A stretch of DNA of 40,754 nucleotides from an uncultured Pseudovibrio sp. (GTDB taxonomy: Bacteria; Pseudomonadota; Alphaproteobacteria; Rhizobiales; Stappiaceae), in NCBI GenBank assembly GCA_947496145.1, contig CANMBS010000044.1, positions 1 through 40,754 on the forward strand, given 5' to 3'. The position numbers and the translations under genes are program-made. The notes beneath the pieces are model-generated. The model did not search any database. It saw only the letters and a list, made by a program, of their open reading frames with translations, and was not told where the DNA came from. The first letter of the stretch is position 1. The number at the start of each line of letters is the position of its first letter. Positions 1 to 7,198 of this stretch are shown in pieces.

Positions 1-193
1 AACAGTAACTCACGAAGAAGCTACCCGCGAATAACCGCCGTCCACGTTTCTCTTTCTATTCAATATTCAATTGTCAATGAGCAGAAGGTTTCCCTTCAAT
101 ATCCAGATTAACAAAGCTTACCTAAAACCCTTGTAAATCCTTCTGTTTCGCGGCCTCCGATCCGGCGCCTCACTGGCCCGCCCCGGTGGCGTG
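1..193 (-). other. 5' leader of an rRNA operon running off the left edge
   Basis: Read on the minus strand, this stretch lies downstream of a consensus promoter (200-228). It has the character of the 16S leader of Rhizobiales rRNA operons, including an AT-rich segment around 40-80 just before the mature 16S would begin. The conserved 16S 5' end is not in the window, so no rRNA gene is called. The assignment rests on promoter quality and on remembered leader pattern, not on an alignment. Confidence 0.55.
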
Positions 194-199
194 GAGCGG

Positions 200-228
200 G
201 TTATAGGCGCACCAGACCAACCCGTCAA
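200..228 (-). promoter_or_regulatory. Strong sigma-70-type promoter, probably rRNA operon P1
   Basis: On the minus strand the -35 box TTGACG occupies 228-223 and the -10 box TATAAC occupies 205-200, with an ideal 17-nt spacer. Transcription would start near 193 and run off the left edge. A/T-rich DNA upstream (230-400) could serve as an UP element. Such a near-consensus promoter, followed by a GC-rich discriminator and no ORF, fits a stable-RNA operon. Confidence 0.65.
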
Positions 229-234
229 CAACCA

Positions 235-395
235 AAACTCAAAAAAAACAAACTATCTGCGAAAAACTAAAACCCTAACCAATTCAACACTTCATATATC
301 AACACACCAAACCAAAAAAAACCATCAAAAACCCCACAAACAAGCCAATCCAACCAAAACAAAACAGCAAAAATTAACAAAATCAAAATTTGCAC
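235..395. other. Strongly strand-asymmetric, A/C-rich low-complexity tract
   Basis: The plus strand here is almost entirely A and C with scattered T and very few G. It sits just upstream of the rRNA-type promoter on the minus strand. It could act as an UP-element or a nucleoprotein region, or it may only reflect mutational skew in front of a very highly transcribed operon. Confidence 0.5.
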
Positions 396-467
396 AGAGG
401 GGGATATCCAACTCTGTTCAAGGTTACACACACCCTGAAACCACCTCTTTCGGTTCCTTCTCACCAT
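267..467 (-). CDS. Possible small hydrophobic membrane protein (66 aa)
   Basis: From ATG 467 this ORF encodes 66 residues: a short basic N-terminus (VRRNRKRW) followed by a long run rich in Phe, Leu, Trp and Val that would form one or two membrane helices. The start is preceded by a full AGGAGG five bases upstream, which is its best support. Against it, the hydrophobic part comes from a strongly G/T-biased strand that yields such residues in any case, and it sits directly upstream of the rRNA-type promoter. No family is recognised. It may be spurious. Confidence 0.25.
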   Translation of the reverse strand: MVRRNRKRWFQGVCNLEQSWISPSVQILILLIFAVLFWLDWLVCGVFDGFFWFGVLIYEVLNWLGF

Positions 468-688
468 AAACGCCTCCTGATACTTCAGCGAGTCGTTTTT
501 CATAGCTCTGATCGGCTTGCACGATTTTGCGCGGATTTGCGTTTTTTAGCCTGTAGCTGCGTTCCCTTGCGTTGCTATGCGCCGCGAGTACCTCAACCCA
601 CACCACATGAACGCTTCACCTCACAAGAAGACAAACAGCAGTTATGCCCCTTCTGACCATAGGAAGCAGAGGCACCCCAAAAGGTAAC

Positions 689-747
689 TTATCCCCGCCA
701 CGCTGAAATCTGTCCTCAAGGCCTTCCATTTTATCCCCGCCGCGCTG
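689..747. repeat. Pair of 17-bp direct repeats
   Basis: TTATCCCCGCCACGCTG at 689-705 recurs as TTATCCCCGCCGCGCTG at 731-747, with one mismatch and a 42-bp period, just downstream of the minus-strand gene ending at 759. Otherwise 468-758 holds no ORF with a credible start or a recognisable product. Confidence 0.6.
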
Positions 748-758
748 TCAGTCATAAC

Positions 759-1124
759 TTAACGACCCGGCAGCTCGACAGTCAGCTCCTGACCACCATA
801 CCCATGTGTACTGTCTTTGGCCCGCACGATGACACGTGTCAGCCCCTCAGGAATTTCAACTCCGCTTAATGAGCGCGTGAAGGGCTGTTCGTTCACATGC
901 GGATGAGCCAGCGTACGCACCGCCAACACCATGCCGTCTTCAGAGAGCACCTCCCATGCATTTGCATAGTGCCCCCACCCTTCATCAGCATGATAGACCG
1001 TCACATCAAACCGGTAGGTGCCATCAGACTGCGGTGCTACATGCGCTCGCACCACATCAGCCTCTCCGGCGAAACTCCGTGTCACCATCATGGCAAAAAA
1101 CAAACTGACCAGAAAAGTACGCAT
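759..1124 (-). CDS. Small secreted protein of unknown function
   Basis: This 121-residue product starts at ATG 1124, which follows GGAGG at five bases; a longer start at 1136 adds only four residues and is less likely. Residues 1-19 form a signal peptide (MRTFLVSLFFAMMVTRSFAG) with cleavage after the Ala-Gly region, so the protein should be periplasmic. The rest looks like a compact beta-rich domain with many aromatic, Gly and Asp residues. No enzymatic motif or lipobox is visible and the family is not recognised. It runs the same way as the symporter gene upstream but is separated from it by about 100 bp. Confidence 0.8.
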   Translation of the reverse strand: MRTFLVSLFFAMMVTRSFAGEADVVRAHVAPQSDGTYRFDVTVYHADEGWGHYANAWEVLSEDGMVLAVRTLAHPHVNEQPFTRSLSGVEIPEGLTRVIVRAKDSTHGYGGQELTVELPGR

Positions 1125-1222
1125 TAAAACCTCCATTCATACTGCCAGACAAGCTAGTATGCCCAGAGCGAACGACAAGGCACAAAACTTCAAAACTTCT
1201 TGAGCAAAGGCGTCATGCAGTC

Positions 1223-2599
1223 TCATTCCTGCATATAGATGCGAGAGCTGAATACGCTGGCAAAGACAATAAGATTGGCAAGCACCCCAACCACCAGTCC
1301 CGGAAAATCCAGCGGCGTAGCCAGAACGCTTTGCCAGACAATCGTCATGACAACACCTGCCAGTGCGCCTGCGACAAAAGCCAGTGTACCCCGGCGCACC
1401 CCGTAGATAGCGGCCACCAGCGGAGCCAGTATGATCGGCGCCCAGTAATTATAGGCATAAATCAGGATATCCAGAATGCTTTCTATCGAGATGGCAAACA
1501 CAATAGAGAGCAGCCCCACCATCAGCGTCACCAGTTTGGCGATAAACAGAAGCGTCGCATCATCCATTTCTTTGCGCTTTAATGGACGCAGCACATCATT
1601 CACAAAAGCAATACTCGCCGAGTTCAGATAGGAGTCCGCAGAGGACATCACAATCGCAATCACCCCTGAAAACACCAGCCCCTTTAAGACTGGTGGCATA
1701 ACACTCACGATCACAAAGGACATGGCATTATTGGGGTTAAGCGTTGGCTCCATGGCAAGCGCCACCAATCCAGTCGCCCCGGTAATCACAAAGAAGACGA
1801 TAGAAAAGAGACCAGCATAAAGCGTCCCCCGCGCCGCTGCACTCGCCGTTTTACCCGCCAGCAACCTCTGCATATAAGGAGGGACCAATGTCTCGCCGAA
1901 CATAAAAACAAGAAACAAGCCCAAAAGCCCCAGCCAGCCAAACTCAGGCCCGGGCAAACTCAGATGGTCTGACGGCACCGCCGCAAACAGGGCTTCAACA
2001 CCCCCAACATGGTAAAGACCGAACCCCAGAACCAGCGGCATACCAATAGCGAGAATAACGAACTGTAAAACATCCGTATAAACAACCGCCCGCATACCAC
2101 CAATCGTGGTGTAAAGAATGACGATCCCACAACCGATCCCAATGCCCCAAAGGCGCTCCATACCAAAGAACACGCTGAAAACAACGCCAATCGCCCCAAC
2201 CTGTGCCCCTACAATACCGCAGCACAACGCCAGTCCGCAGACGCCCGTTACAACGCGCGCCAGCTTGCCATAGGTTTGCCCCATAACATCACCAACAGAA
2301 ACAGCATTCGGAAACCCCGCCATTTTGGGCGCGATCAGCGTGGCAACGGCAATCTCTTTTAAGCTGAAGCCCCAAAGCGCGACAATGTTTGCTATCCCAA
2401 ACAGAAACACCTTCTCAGCGTTCCCTGTCGAAAACCCGCCCCCGATAAAGGAAGCAGACATAGTGGCAAAGATAACAAGCGCTCCAAACTCCTTCCCGGC
2501 CACCGCATAATCCTTCAGCCCCCGCTGAAACCGACCACCCCACAATCCCAAGATAATAATAGCCACGAGATAAACGGCAGTGATCACCATATCGATCAT
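1223..2599 (-). CDS. Sodium:solute symporter (SSS family)
   Basis: This 458-residue inner-membrane transporter has about 13 hydrophobic segments, the normal size and topology of the SSS family, which couples solute uptake to Na+. The N-terminal helix is followed by the family-typical LGLWGGR and YAVAGKEFG stretches, and a serine-rich motif (VMSSADSYLNSAS) matches the Na+-site helix. I chose ATG 2599 over TTG 2605. Substrate cannot be read from sequence: proline, pantothenate and other organic solutes are all possible. The hydroxyproline genes lie 6 kb away and do not form an operon with it. Confidence 0.88.
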   Translation of the reverse strand: MIDMVITAVYLVAIIILGLWGGRFQRGLKDYAVAGKEFGALVIFATMSASFIGGGFSTGNAEKVFLFGIANIVALWGFSLKEIAVATLIAPKMAGFPNAVSVGDVMGQTYGKLARVVTGVCGLALCCGIVGAQVGAIGVVFSVFFGMERLWGIGIGCGIVILYTTIGGMRAVVYTDVLQFVILAIGMPLVLGFGLYHVGGVEALFAAVPSDHLSLPGPEFGWLGLLGLFLVFMFGETLVPPYMQRLLAGKTASAAARGTLYAGLFSIVFFVITGATGLVALAMEPTLNPNNAMSFVIVSVMPPVLKGLVFSGVIAIVMSSADSYLNSASIAFVNDVLRPLKRKEMDDATLLFIAKLVTLMVGLLSIVFAISIESILDILIYAYNYWAPIILAPLVAAIYGVRRGTLAFVAGALAGVVMTIVWQSVLATPLDFPGLVVGVLANLIVFASVFSSRIYMQE

Positions 2600-2717
2600 T
2601 GGCAAGAGGTCCTGTTAGGCAAAGAGGAACGATGTAGATGCCCTGGATCTATCAGGAAGAGATTACGGGGAGGTAAGGCAGGTGTTTGAAACAGAAAGTA
2701 ACCATACATGTCCCCAG

Positions 2718-3677
2718 TCAAGCCAAAGAATGGCTGGCTGCGTCGCACTCCACCAGCCATTCCAAAATCACACGAGAGGTCTCCTCAGGCATTTCCTGCT
2801 GAATCCAATGACCGCAATCAAGACTGATCACATCCACATTTGGCACGAACTCCGCAAGATCCTCAGATTTTGGAATAAAATCCCGCTCTCCGTAAATCAT
2901 TAAGGCCCGCGTTTGGATTACCGGGTCCACATCTGCCAAAATATGCCAGTTGCGGTCGAGGTTTCGATACCAGTTAATGCTGGCAGTAAACCCGGTTTGC
3001 TTGAATGCTGCGACGAAGATAGCCAGATCACGGTCACTCATCACAGGATCGCCCAGTGGTGTTGTTGCCTTGGCAAGATTAATCATCATCATGCCCGGTT
3101 CTGGCCCAACCTGAGGCAAGTTCTGGCGGAACAAGTTTCTAAGGAACTGAAAAGTGTTTTCTTCCAGTACTGCATCCGCGATGCCCGGCTGCCGGTTGAA
3201 ATGCACTAAATGGTTATCACTCCCGCAAACCGTTTCTATAAACTCGATCCACGGAACTTCTGTGCGCACTTGATAAGGTAAGGCAAGAGCAATGAGCCTT
3301 TTTACTCTGTCAGGGTGTAAAAGCGCCATACTCCACACCACATTCGCCCCCCAATCATGGCCCACAAAGATGGCATCCTGATACCCGAAGTGGTCAAGAA
3401 GTGCACTCAGATCACCTGTTAGCTGAGAAATGTCATAGTCTGTGACCTTCAGTGGGCGCGATGAATTCCCGTAACCTCTCTGGTTTGGGACGATGACATG
3501 ATAGCCCGCAGCCGCAAGGGCAGGCATCTGATAGCGCCAGGAAAAGGCATGCTCTGGCCATCCATGGCAAAGTACAATCGGGTTCCCTTTGTTTTCCCGA
3601 CCAGCCTCAAAGACCTCAAGCTCAATGCCATTCACTGAAAGAAGGGTGGGACTGGGGAAGTTGACTGTGTCTAACAT
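2718..3677 (-). CDS. Alpha/beta hydrolase, epoxide hydrolase-like
   Basis: The product is 319 residues from ATG 3677, which has AGGAG eight bases upstream; a longer frame to 3959 overlaps the divergent regulator and is rejected. It shows the epoxide hydrolase/haloalkane dehalogenase pattern: oxyanion motif HGWPE (39-43), the RGYGNSSRP segment, and nucleophile motif GHDWG with Asp108. Asp instead of Ser implies an ester intermediate with an alkyl substrate. The charge-relay Asp (GERD) and His (DCGHW) follow near the C-terminus. It is cytoplasmic, with no signal peptide. The divergent WYL regulator probably controls it. The physiological substrate is unknown. Confidence 0.85.
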   Translation of the reverse strand: MLDTVNFPSPTLLSVNGIELEVFEAGRENKGNPIVLCHGWPEHAFSWRYQMPALAAAGYHVIVPNQRGYGNSSRPLKVTDYDISQLTGDLSALLDHFGYQDAIFVGHDWGANVVWSMALLHPDRVKRLIALALPYQVRTEVPWIEFIETVCGSDNHLVHFNRQPGIADAVLEENTFQFLRNLFRQNLPQVGPEPGMMMINLAKATTPLGDPVMSDRDLAIFVAAFKQTGFTASINWYRNLDRNWHILADVDPVIQTRALMIYGERDFIPKSEDLAEFVPNVDVISLDCGHWIQQEMPEETSRVILEWLVECDAASHSLA

Positions 3678-3764
3678 ACGTTTGGCTCCTGAGTTGAAAT
3701 GCTCACCAAGCGCTAAAGCCAAACAGTGCCAAAATCTGGCACCATTCTGTGTTAGCTTACAAAA

Positions 3765-4469
3765 ATGAAGACTCGCTTCCGACAAGATGCCATCGTGCGC
3801 AACCTGCGCCGAAATGGGATGACAACGATTGAGGCACTGGCAACGGCTGTCGGTGCATCGCGGCGAACTATTATCCGCGACATCGCGGCACTGCGCGATG
3901 AAGGCTACGTAATTTATGCCGAACCGGGACGAGGTGGCGGATTGTCCCTCGATCCTCAATCTGTTCAGATGACAACGCGCCTCTCGGTTGCAGAAGTTTT
4001 TGCGCTGATCATTGGCATTTCAAGCATGCGCGCAGCCGGAAATCTTCCCTTCACAAATCTCGCTGATACAGGCCTCGCTAAAATAGAAAAAGCCCTCCCC
4101 GCTGAAAAGCTACGCGATCTGCGGTGCCTTCTGGATTGCCTGTATGTGGGACCACTGGCACCCCAGGTCGACATTTCCAATATGGGAGAAATGGACCCGG
4201 CATTGCTACAGGCATTTGAGCCAGCGTTTATCAAGCAACAACTGCTGGAGTTTCAATATTGCGATGCCAAAGGAACTGAGTCCGAACGGCGGGTCGAACC
4301 GCAGGCTATGCTGATCTTGCCACCTCTTTGGTATCTGGTCGCATGGGACCCGTTACGTCAGGATTTTCGGCATTTTCGCATGGATCGAATCAGCGAGCCA
4401 GTATGTATTGAAGGATCAACTTTTCGCCGACGACATGTGCCCTTCGATGACGGTGTCCGCCCTGTCTAA
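3765..4469 (+). CDS. WYL-domain transcriptional regulator with DeoR-type HTH
   Basis: This 234-residue cytoplasmic regulator has an N-terminal winged helix-turn-helix (about 1-60, with ASRRTIIRDIAALRDEGY) and a C-terminal WYL domain (about 130-215) containing the signature LPPLWYLVAWD. WYL domains bind ligands or nucleotides and regulate many accessory genes. It is divergent from the epoxide hydrolase-like gene with 87 bp between starts, so the hydrolase is the obvious target. Its stop codon lies inside a palindromic repeat that begins at 4466, so the last residues may have been replaced by repeat insertion. Confidence 0.85.
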   Translation: MKTRFRQDAIVRNLRRNGMTTIEALATAVGASRRTIIRDIAALRDEGYVIYAEPGRGGGLSLDPQSVQMTTRLSVAEVFALIIGISSMRAAGNLPFTNLADTGLAKIEKALPAEKLRDLRCLLDCLYVGPLAPQVDISNMGEMDPALLQAFEPAFIKQQLLEFQYCDAKGTESERRVEPQAMLILPPLWYLVAWDPLRQDFRHFRMDRISEPVCIEGSTFRRRHVPFDDGVRPV

Positions 4470-4570
4470 AGCGTATCTCTGAAAAGTGGACACCGGTTTT
4501 CAGATAAAGATACGCAAAAACAAAAGCTAAAGCAGATCAAGCATTTCAGCTTAAACGCGAACTGCTTTAG
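4466..4570. repeat. Compound palindromic intergenic repeat (Rhizobiales type)
   Basis: Two hairpins lie side by side. In the first, GCGTATCT (4471-4478) pairs with AGATACGC (4508-4515), and CTGAAAA (4479-4485) pairs with TTTTCAG (4497-4503). In the second, CTAAAGCAG (4527-4535) pairs with CTGCTTTAG (4562-4570). The outer ends CTAAAGC and GCTTTAG are also complementary. Its core closely resembles a repeat I recall as widespread in Brucella and Ochrobactrum intergenic regions. It provides the stop codon of the WYL regulator (4467-4469). Confidence 0.75.
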
Positions 4571-4733
4571 GCAAACTCATTGAAACTGGTATGAGTGACC
4601 AATAAGCTGCCATCCCACAAACCCCGCACATCTGTTTCAGCTACAGCCTGAGGAAATCTACTAACTGTAAGTACCTCACGGAGGAAATTGAAGGCATAAC
4701 TTCACGGTCCCTCCCCTGGATTCGGAGCAGAAC

Positions 4734-5237
4734 ATGCAAAGCTACATCAAGCGTATTAGTTATGACCATGATTTATTCAATCAGGAAGATGAGTTCGTCA
4801 CTTACGATGACGAGCCATTCACTGGCATTTTATATGATGTAGAAGGTGGTTGCCTCGTAAGCGAAGAGGGCATCATCAACGGTTATAAAGTCGGCTTTGC
4901 AATTGATTATTATCCAGATGGGAAAGTTGAAGGAGTCCAGCAGGGAACCTACCTCTTCGCATTTGGGATAGATGCAAAGTGGAACCGGGAGGGGGAACTT
5001 GAATATGCTAAAAAACAGTGGGGCAGCCTCACAGTTGAAGAACTTCGTATGAAAGAAGGAAAGCTTATCTATCAAAAGCTTGCAACAGAGCAGGAAATCC
5101 GGGCCGAGTTGAGCTCTGTAAACACGAGTTTGTATGAATACCGTCAGGAGAGCATAAGGGATTTACTGACAGAAGTTGAGGAGAAGGTCCGCACCTCTGC
5201 CTTGTTTAATGATCCGCGATTGCTCACGAACGGTTAG
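4734..5237 (+). CDS. Hypothetical protein with MORN/YwqK-like segment
   Basis: This 167-residue acidic, soluble protein starts at ATG 4734 with GGAG upstream. Residues 27-60 (EPFTGILYD, then GYKVGFAIDYYPDGKVEG) resemble one or two MORN_2/YwqK-type beta-hairpin repeats, in which the pattern G-x-x-x-x-Y-x-x-G-x recurs. The C-terminal 60 residues are charged and probably helical. There is no signal peptide. Some YwqK-like proteins are labelled antitoxins or immunity proteins, but no toxin is adjacent. It lies four bases upstream of the endonuclease V start, so the two are probably cotranscribed. Function unknown. Confidence 0.7.
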   Translation: MQSYIKRISYDHDLFNQEDEFVTYDDEPFTGILYDVEGGCLVSEEGIINGYKVGFAIDYYPDGKVEGVQQGTYLFAFGIDAKWNREGELEYAKKQWGSLTVEELRMKEGKLIYQKLATEQEIRAELSSVNTSLYEYRQESIRDLLTEVEEKVRTSALFNDPRLLTNG

Positions 5238-5241
5238 CTGC

Positions 5242-5889
5242 ATGGGTAACCCGGTTAATCTTGACGCTTTGAAAAGCGAGCAAAGCGCATTGGCCCGGCG
5301 AGTGAGCACACGTGACTGGGGCGGTCCCGTGCGTTTGATTGCTGGAGTGGATGTAAGCTATGCAAAAGACAGTGCCTGCGCTGCCATTGTTGTTTTGGAT
5401 GCTCAGACGCTGAACGTGGTGGAAAAAGCACATTGTGTCAGTCAGCCTGTTTTCCCGTACATCCCGCAGTTTCTTGCCTATCGGGAACTCCCTTTGCTTG
5501 ATGAAGTGATCAGACAGTTAACCTCAAAGCCTGATCTGTTTTTCTACGATGGGAATGGAATGCTTCATAAACGCAGATGCGGAGCGGCCTCCCACTTTGG
5601 CGTTACGCACGATGTACCCGTGATTGGATGCTCGAAAAACCCGGCTCTCCCACTCGAAAAAATTGCAGGGGACCGTGGCGCTGTCGCAGATATCGAACTG
5701 GAGGGAAACCGGGTAGGCGTTCAGCTCATCACACAAGACAAGCTAAAGCCAATCTACGTTTCAGTTGGGCATATGGTCAGCTTGAGCCGCGCAATTGAGG
5801 AAGTGCTGAAGTTTTCACCAAAGTTTCGCATACCTGAACCAATCCGGCAGGCGGACCAGTTATCAAGATCAATTTTGAAAAACCTGTAA
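5242..5889 (+). CDS. nfi: Endonuclease V (deoxyinosine 3' endonuclease)
   Basis: This 215-residue DNA repair enzyme cleaves near deaminated bases, mainly deoxyinosine. Conserved motifs appear in order: GVDVSY (first metal Asp), PYIPQFLAYRELP (metal Glu), YDGNGMLHKRR (second Asp) and VIGCSKN (Lys). The C-terminal GHMVSLSRAIE stretch is also family-typical. ATG 5242 is preferred, because the in-frame start at 5176 would translate 62 bp of the upstream gene in another frame. The usual HPRR is HKRR here, a small departure. It follows the MORN-like gene by four bases, implying cotranscription. Confidence 0.9.
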   Translation: MGNPVNLDALKSEQSALARRVSTRDWGGPVRLIAGVDVSYAKDSACAAIVVLDAQTLNVVEKAHCVSQPVFPYIPQFLAYRELPLLDEVIRQLTSKPDLFFYDGNGMLHKRRCGAASHFGVTHDVPVIGCSKNPALPLEKIAGDRGAVADIELEGNRVGVQLITQDKLKPIYVSVGHMVSLSRAIEEVLKFSPKFRIPEPIRQADQLSRSILKNL

Positions 5890-6113
5890 GAACCGACAGC
5901 ATCCGCGTCCCCCCACACACAATCACTGTAAGCTCAGGCCTCTCCAGCATTAACTCAGAAAAGCATTGGATAGCTAGCTCATAAGCCCCCTTCTCTGTTG
6001 CGTTTTCATGAAAAGCTCCGTTCCACAACGCTGCCGAACTCGCCCTAAGACAGAGGCTTCATCAGTCTGATGCCCTTCGGACTACATCCAGTGCAGCAAG
6101 CGTTTAAACACAG

Positions 6114-7184
6114 TTACTTGCTGCGCACAGATTCGTCATTTTTCACAGGTGTCGGAGCGGTAAAGTCGAACGGCTTTGCGTTCGCATCTACCAGAGAGAA
6201 CCCGAGGATTCTGCGCCGGCTACTGACGCGCTGCCCGTTGTCGGTAGTCGTTCCTTCACTGAAAGAAATCACCAGCATCGGCTCAAGCAGGGCACTGCGT
6301 TCACCATCGGGCATCGCATACATCACCCGGCTCCATGCTATTTGCGGCGATACGTTGGCGTTAAGCCCTCGGTAAAACCGCACTGTAAGACGATTAGGGT
6401 CGATTTCAACCGGCAGACGTTTGCCGTCTTCCTCCGGCTCGACCTTCTCACCGGTGAACTTAATCAGGGGTGTCACACCACCGAACCGCATCGACCCGAT
6501 TTGACCATCAGCCATGACGCCCACCCGGACCCCGGCATTGGCCAGTTCAACGCCTTCGATCCGTGGCCGGTAAGTGATGCGGTATTCCAGAATCTCTCCG
6601 CGATCTGGCTGAGCTTCCCGCTTGCCGCTCCCCACCCGGCGATAACCGACCTGAACAGCCGCATTGCGATAAAGATCACGATCCACGACCGCCTGCTCGG
6701 ATAACGCCACGATCACCTTGTCAGCCCGGGCAACAGCTTCATCCACGCTGATCCGTCCAAGCGGCTCACGGATCACATCAATCTCTTCGTTAATCAGCCG
6801 GATTTCGTCAAAATCTGCATCATACCGGGCCAGAATCTGGGGAGCTGCGGGCACACGTGCCCACGATCCCGCTTCATCTCCGTAAAGCACTTCTTTCAAT
6901 GCGGCATCCATCTTTTCAGAACGGTAACCATTGAGCATGATGGTTATCGCAGTTTCAGCAGCATCGATCACCTGTTGTGCGTCACGATCATTGCGCCAGG
7001 TCATCCGGATCACCGGAAGCTCCAGTCCTTCCTCAAATGCCGGAGCCTTGTATTGCTCGTTTCGTTCCAGAAGCAACGGAGCTGATTGTCTTTTGTCAGT
7101 GCGCTGCGGTTCTTGCTGGGCAGTCGCTGCAAAGGTCAGGCCAGCCAGAACGGCAATGGATAAGGAAACACGTCTCATCAACAT
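6114..7184 (-). CDS. Secreted propeptide-like protein, partner of the caspase-like gene
   Basis: This 356-residue product starts at ATG 7184, eight bases after AGGAG; the frame itself opens at a TTG at 7205. A signal peptide (MLMRRVSLSIAVLAGLTFAATAQ) directs it to the periplasm or outside. The middle (about 180-250) contains EILEYRITYRPRIEGV followed by VRVGVMADGQIGSMRF, which resembles the PepSY/FTP-type inhibitory propeptides of secreted peptidases. No catalytic motif or lipobox is visible. It starts 14 bp after the stop of the upstream caspase-like gene, and its ribosome site abuts that stop, so the two are an operon. The propeptide comparison is by eye and tentative. Confidence 0.7.
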   Translation of the reverse strand: MLMRRVSLSIAVLAGLTFAATAQQEPQRTDKRQSAPLLLERNEQYKAPAFEEGLELPVIRMTWRNDRDAQQVIDAAETAITIMLNGYRSEKMDAALKEVLYGDEAGSWARVPAAPQILARYDADFDEIRLINEEIDVIREPLGRISVDEAVARADKVIVALSEQAVVDRDLYRNAAVQVGYRRVGSGKREAQPDRGEILEYRITYRPRIEGVELANAGVRVGVMADGQIGSMRFGGVTPLIKFTGEKVEPEEDGKRLPVEIDPNRLTVRFYRGLNANVSPQIAWSRVMYAMPDGERSALLEPMLVISFSEGTTTDNGQRVSSRRRILGFSLVDANAKPFDFTAPTPVKNDESVRSK

Positions 7185-7198
7185 CTCAAACACTCCTC

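Noticed and set aside
191-469. Plus-strand ORF of 92 codons, rich in Lys, Thr, Asn and Gln
   Set aside because: It is a translation of the A/C-rich low-complexity tract and crosses the rRNA-type promoter; no ribosome site or family.
424-606. Minus-strand ORF of 60 codons in the left intergenic region
   Set aside because: No ribosome site and no family; it overlaps the better-supported small ORF at 267-467.
2913-3209. 98-codon ORF opposite the hydrolase gene
   Set aside because: Shadow frame of a well-supported gene; no ribosome site.
3678-3959. N-terminal extension of the epoxide-hydrolase-like frame
   Set aside because: It overlaps the divergent WYL gene, has no family similarity, and ATG 3677 has a proper AGGAG.
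5878-6046. Minus-strand frame with LWNGAFHE...EKGAYELAI and TVIVCGG, faintly like the end of phosphoglycerate kinase
   Set aside because: The match is short, lacks the conserved Gly-Pro-x-Gly after WNG and the GGGD motif, and overlaps the endonuclease V gene. It is too weak to call a remnant.
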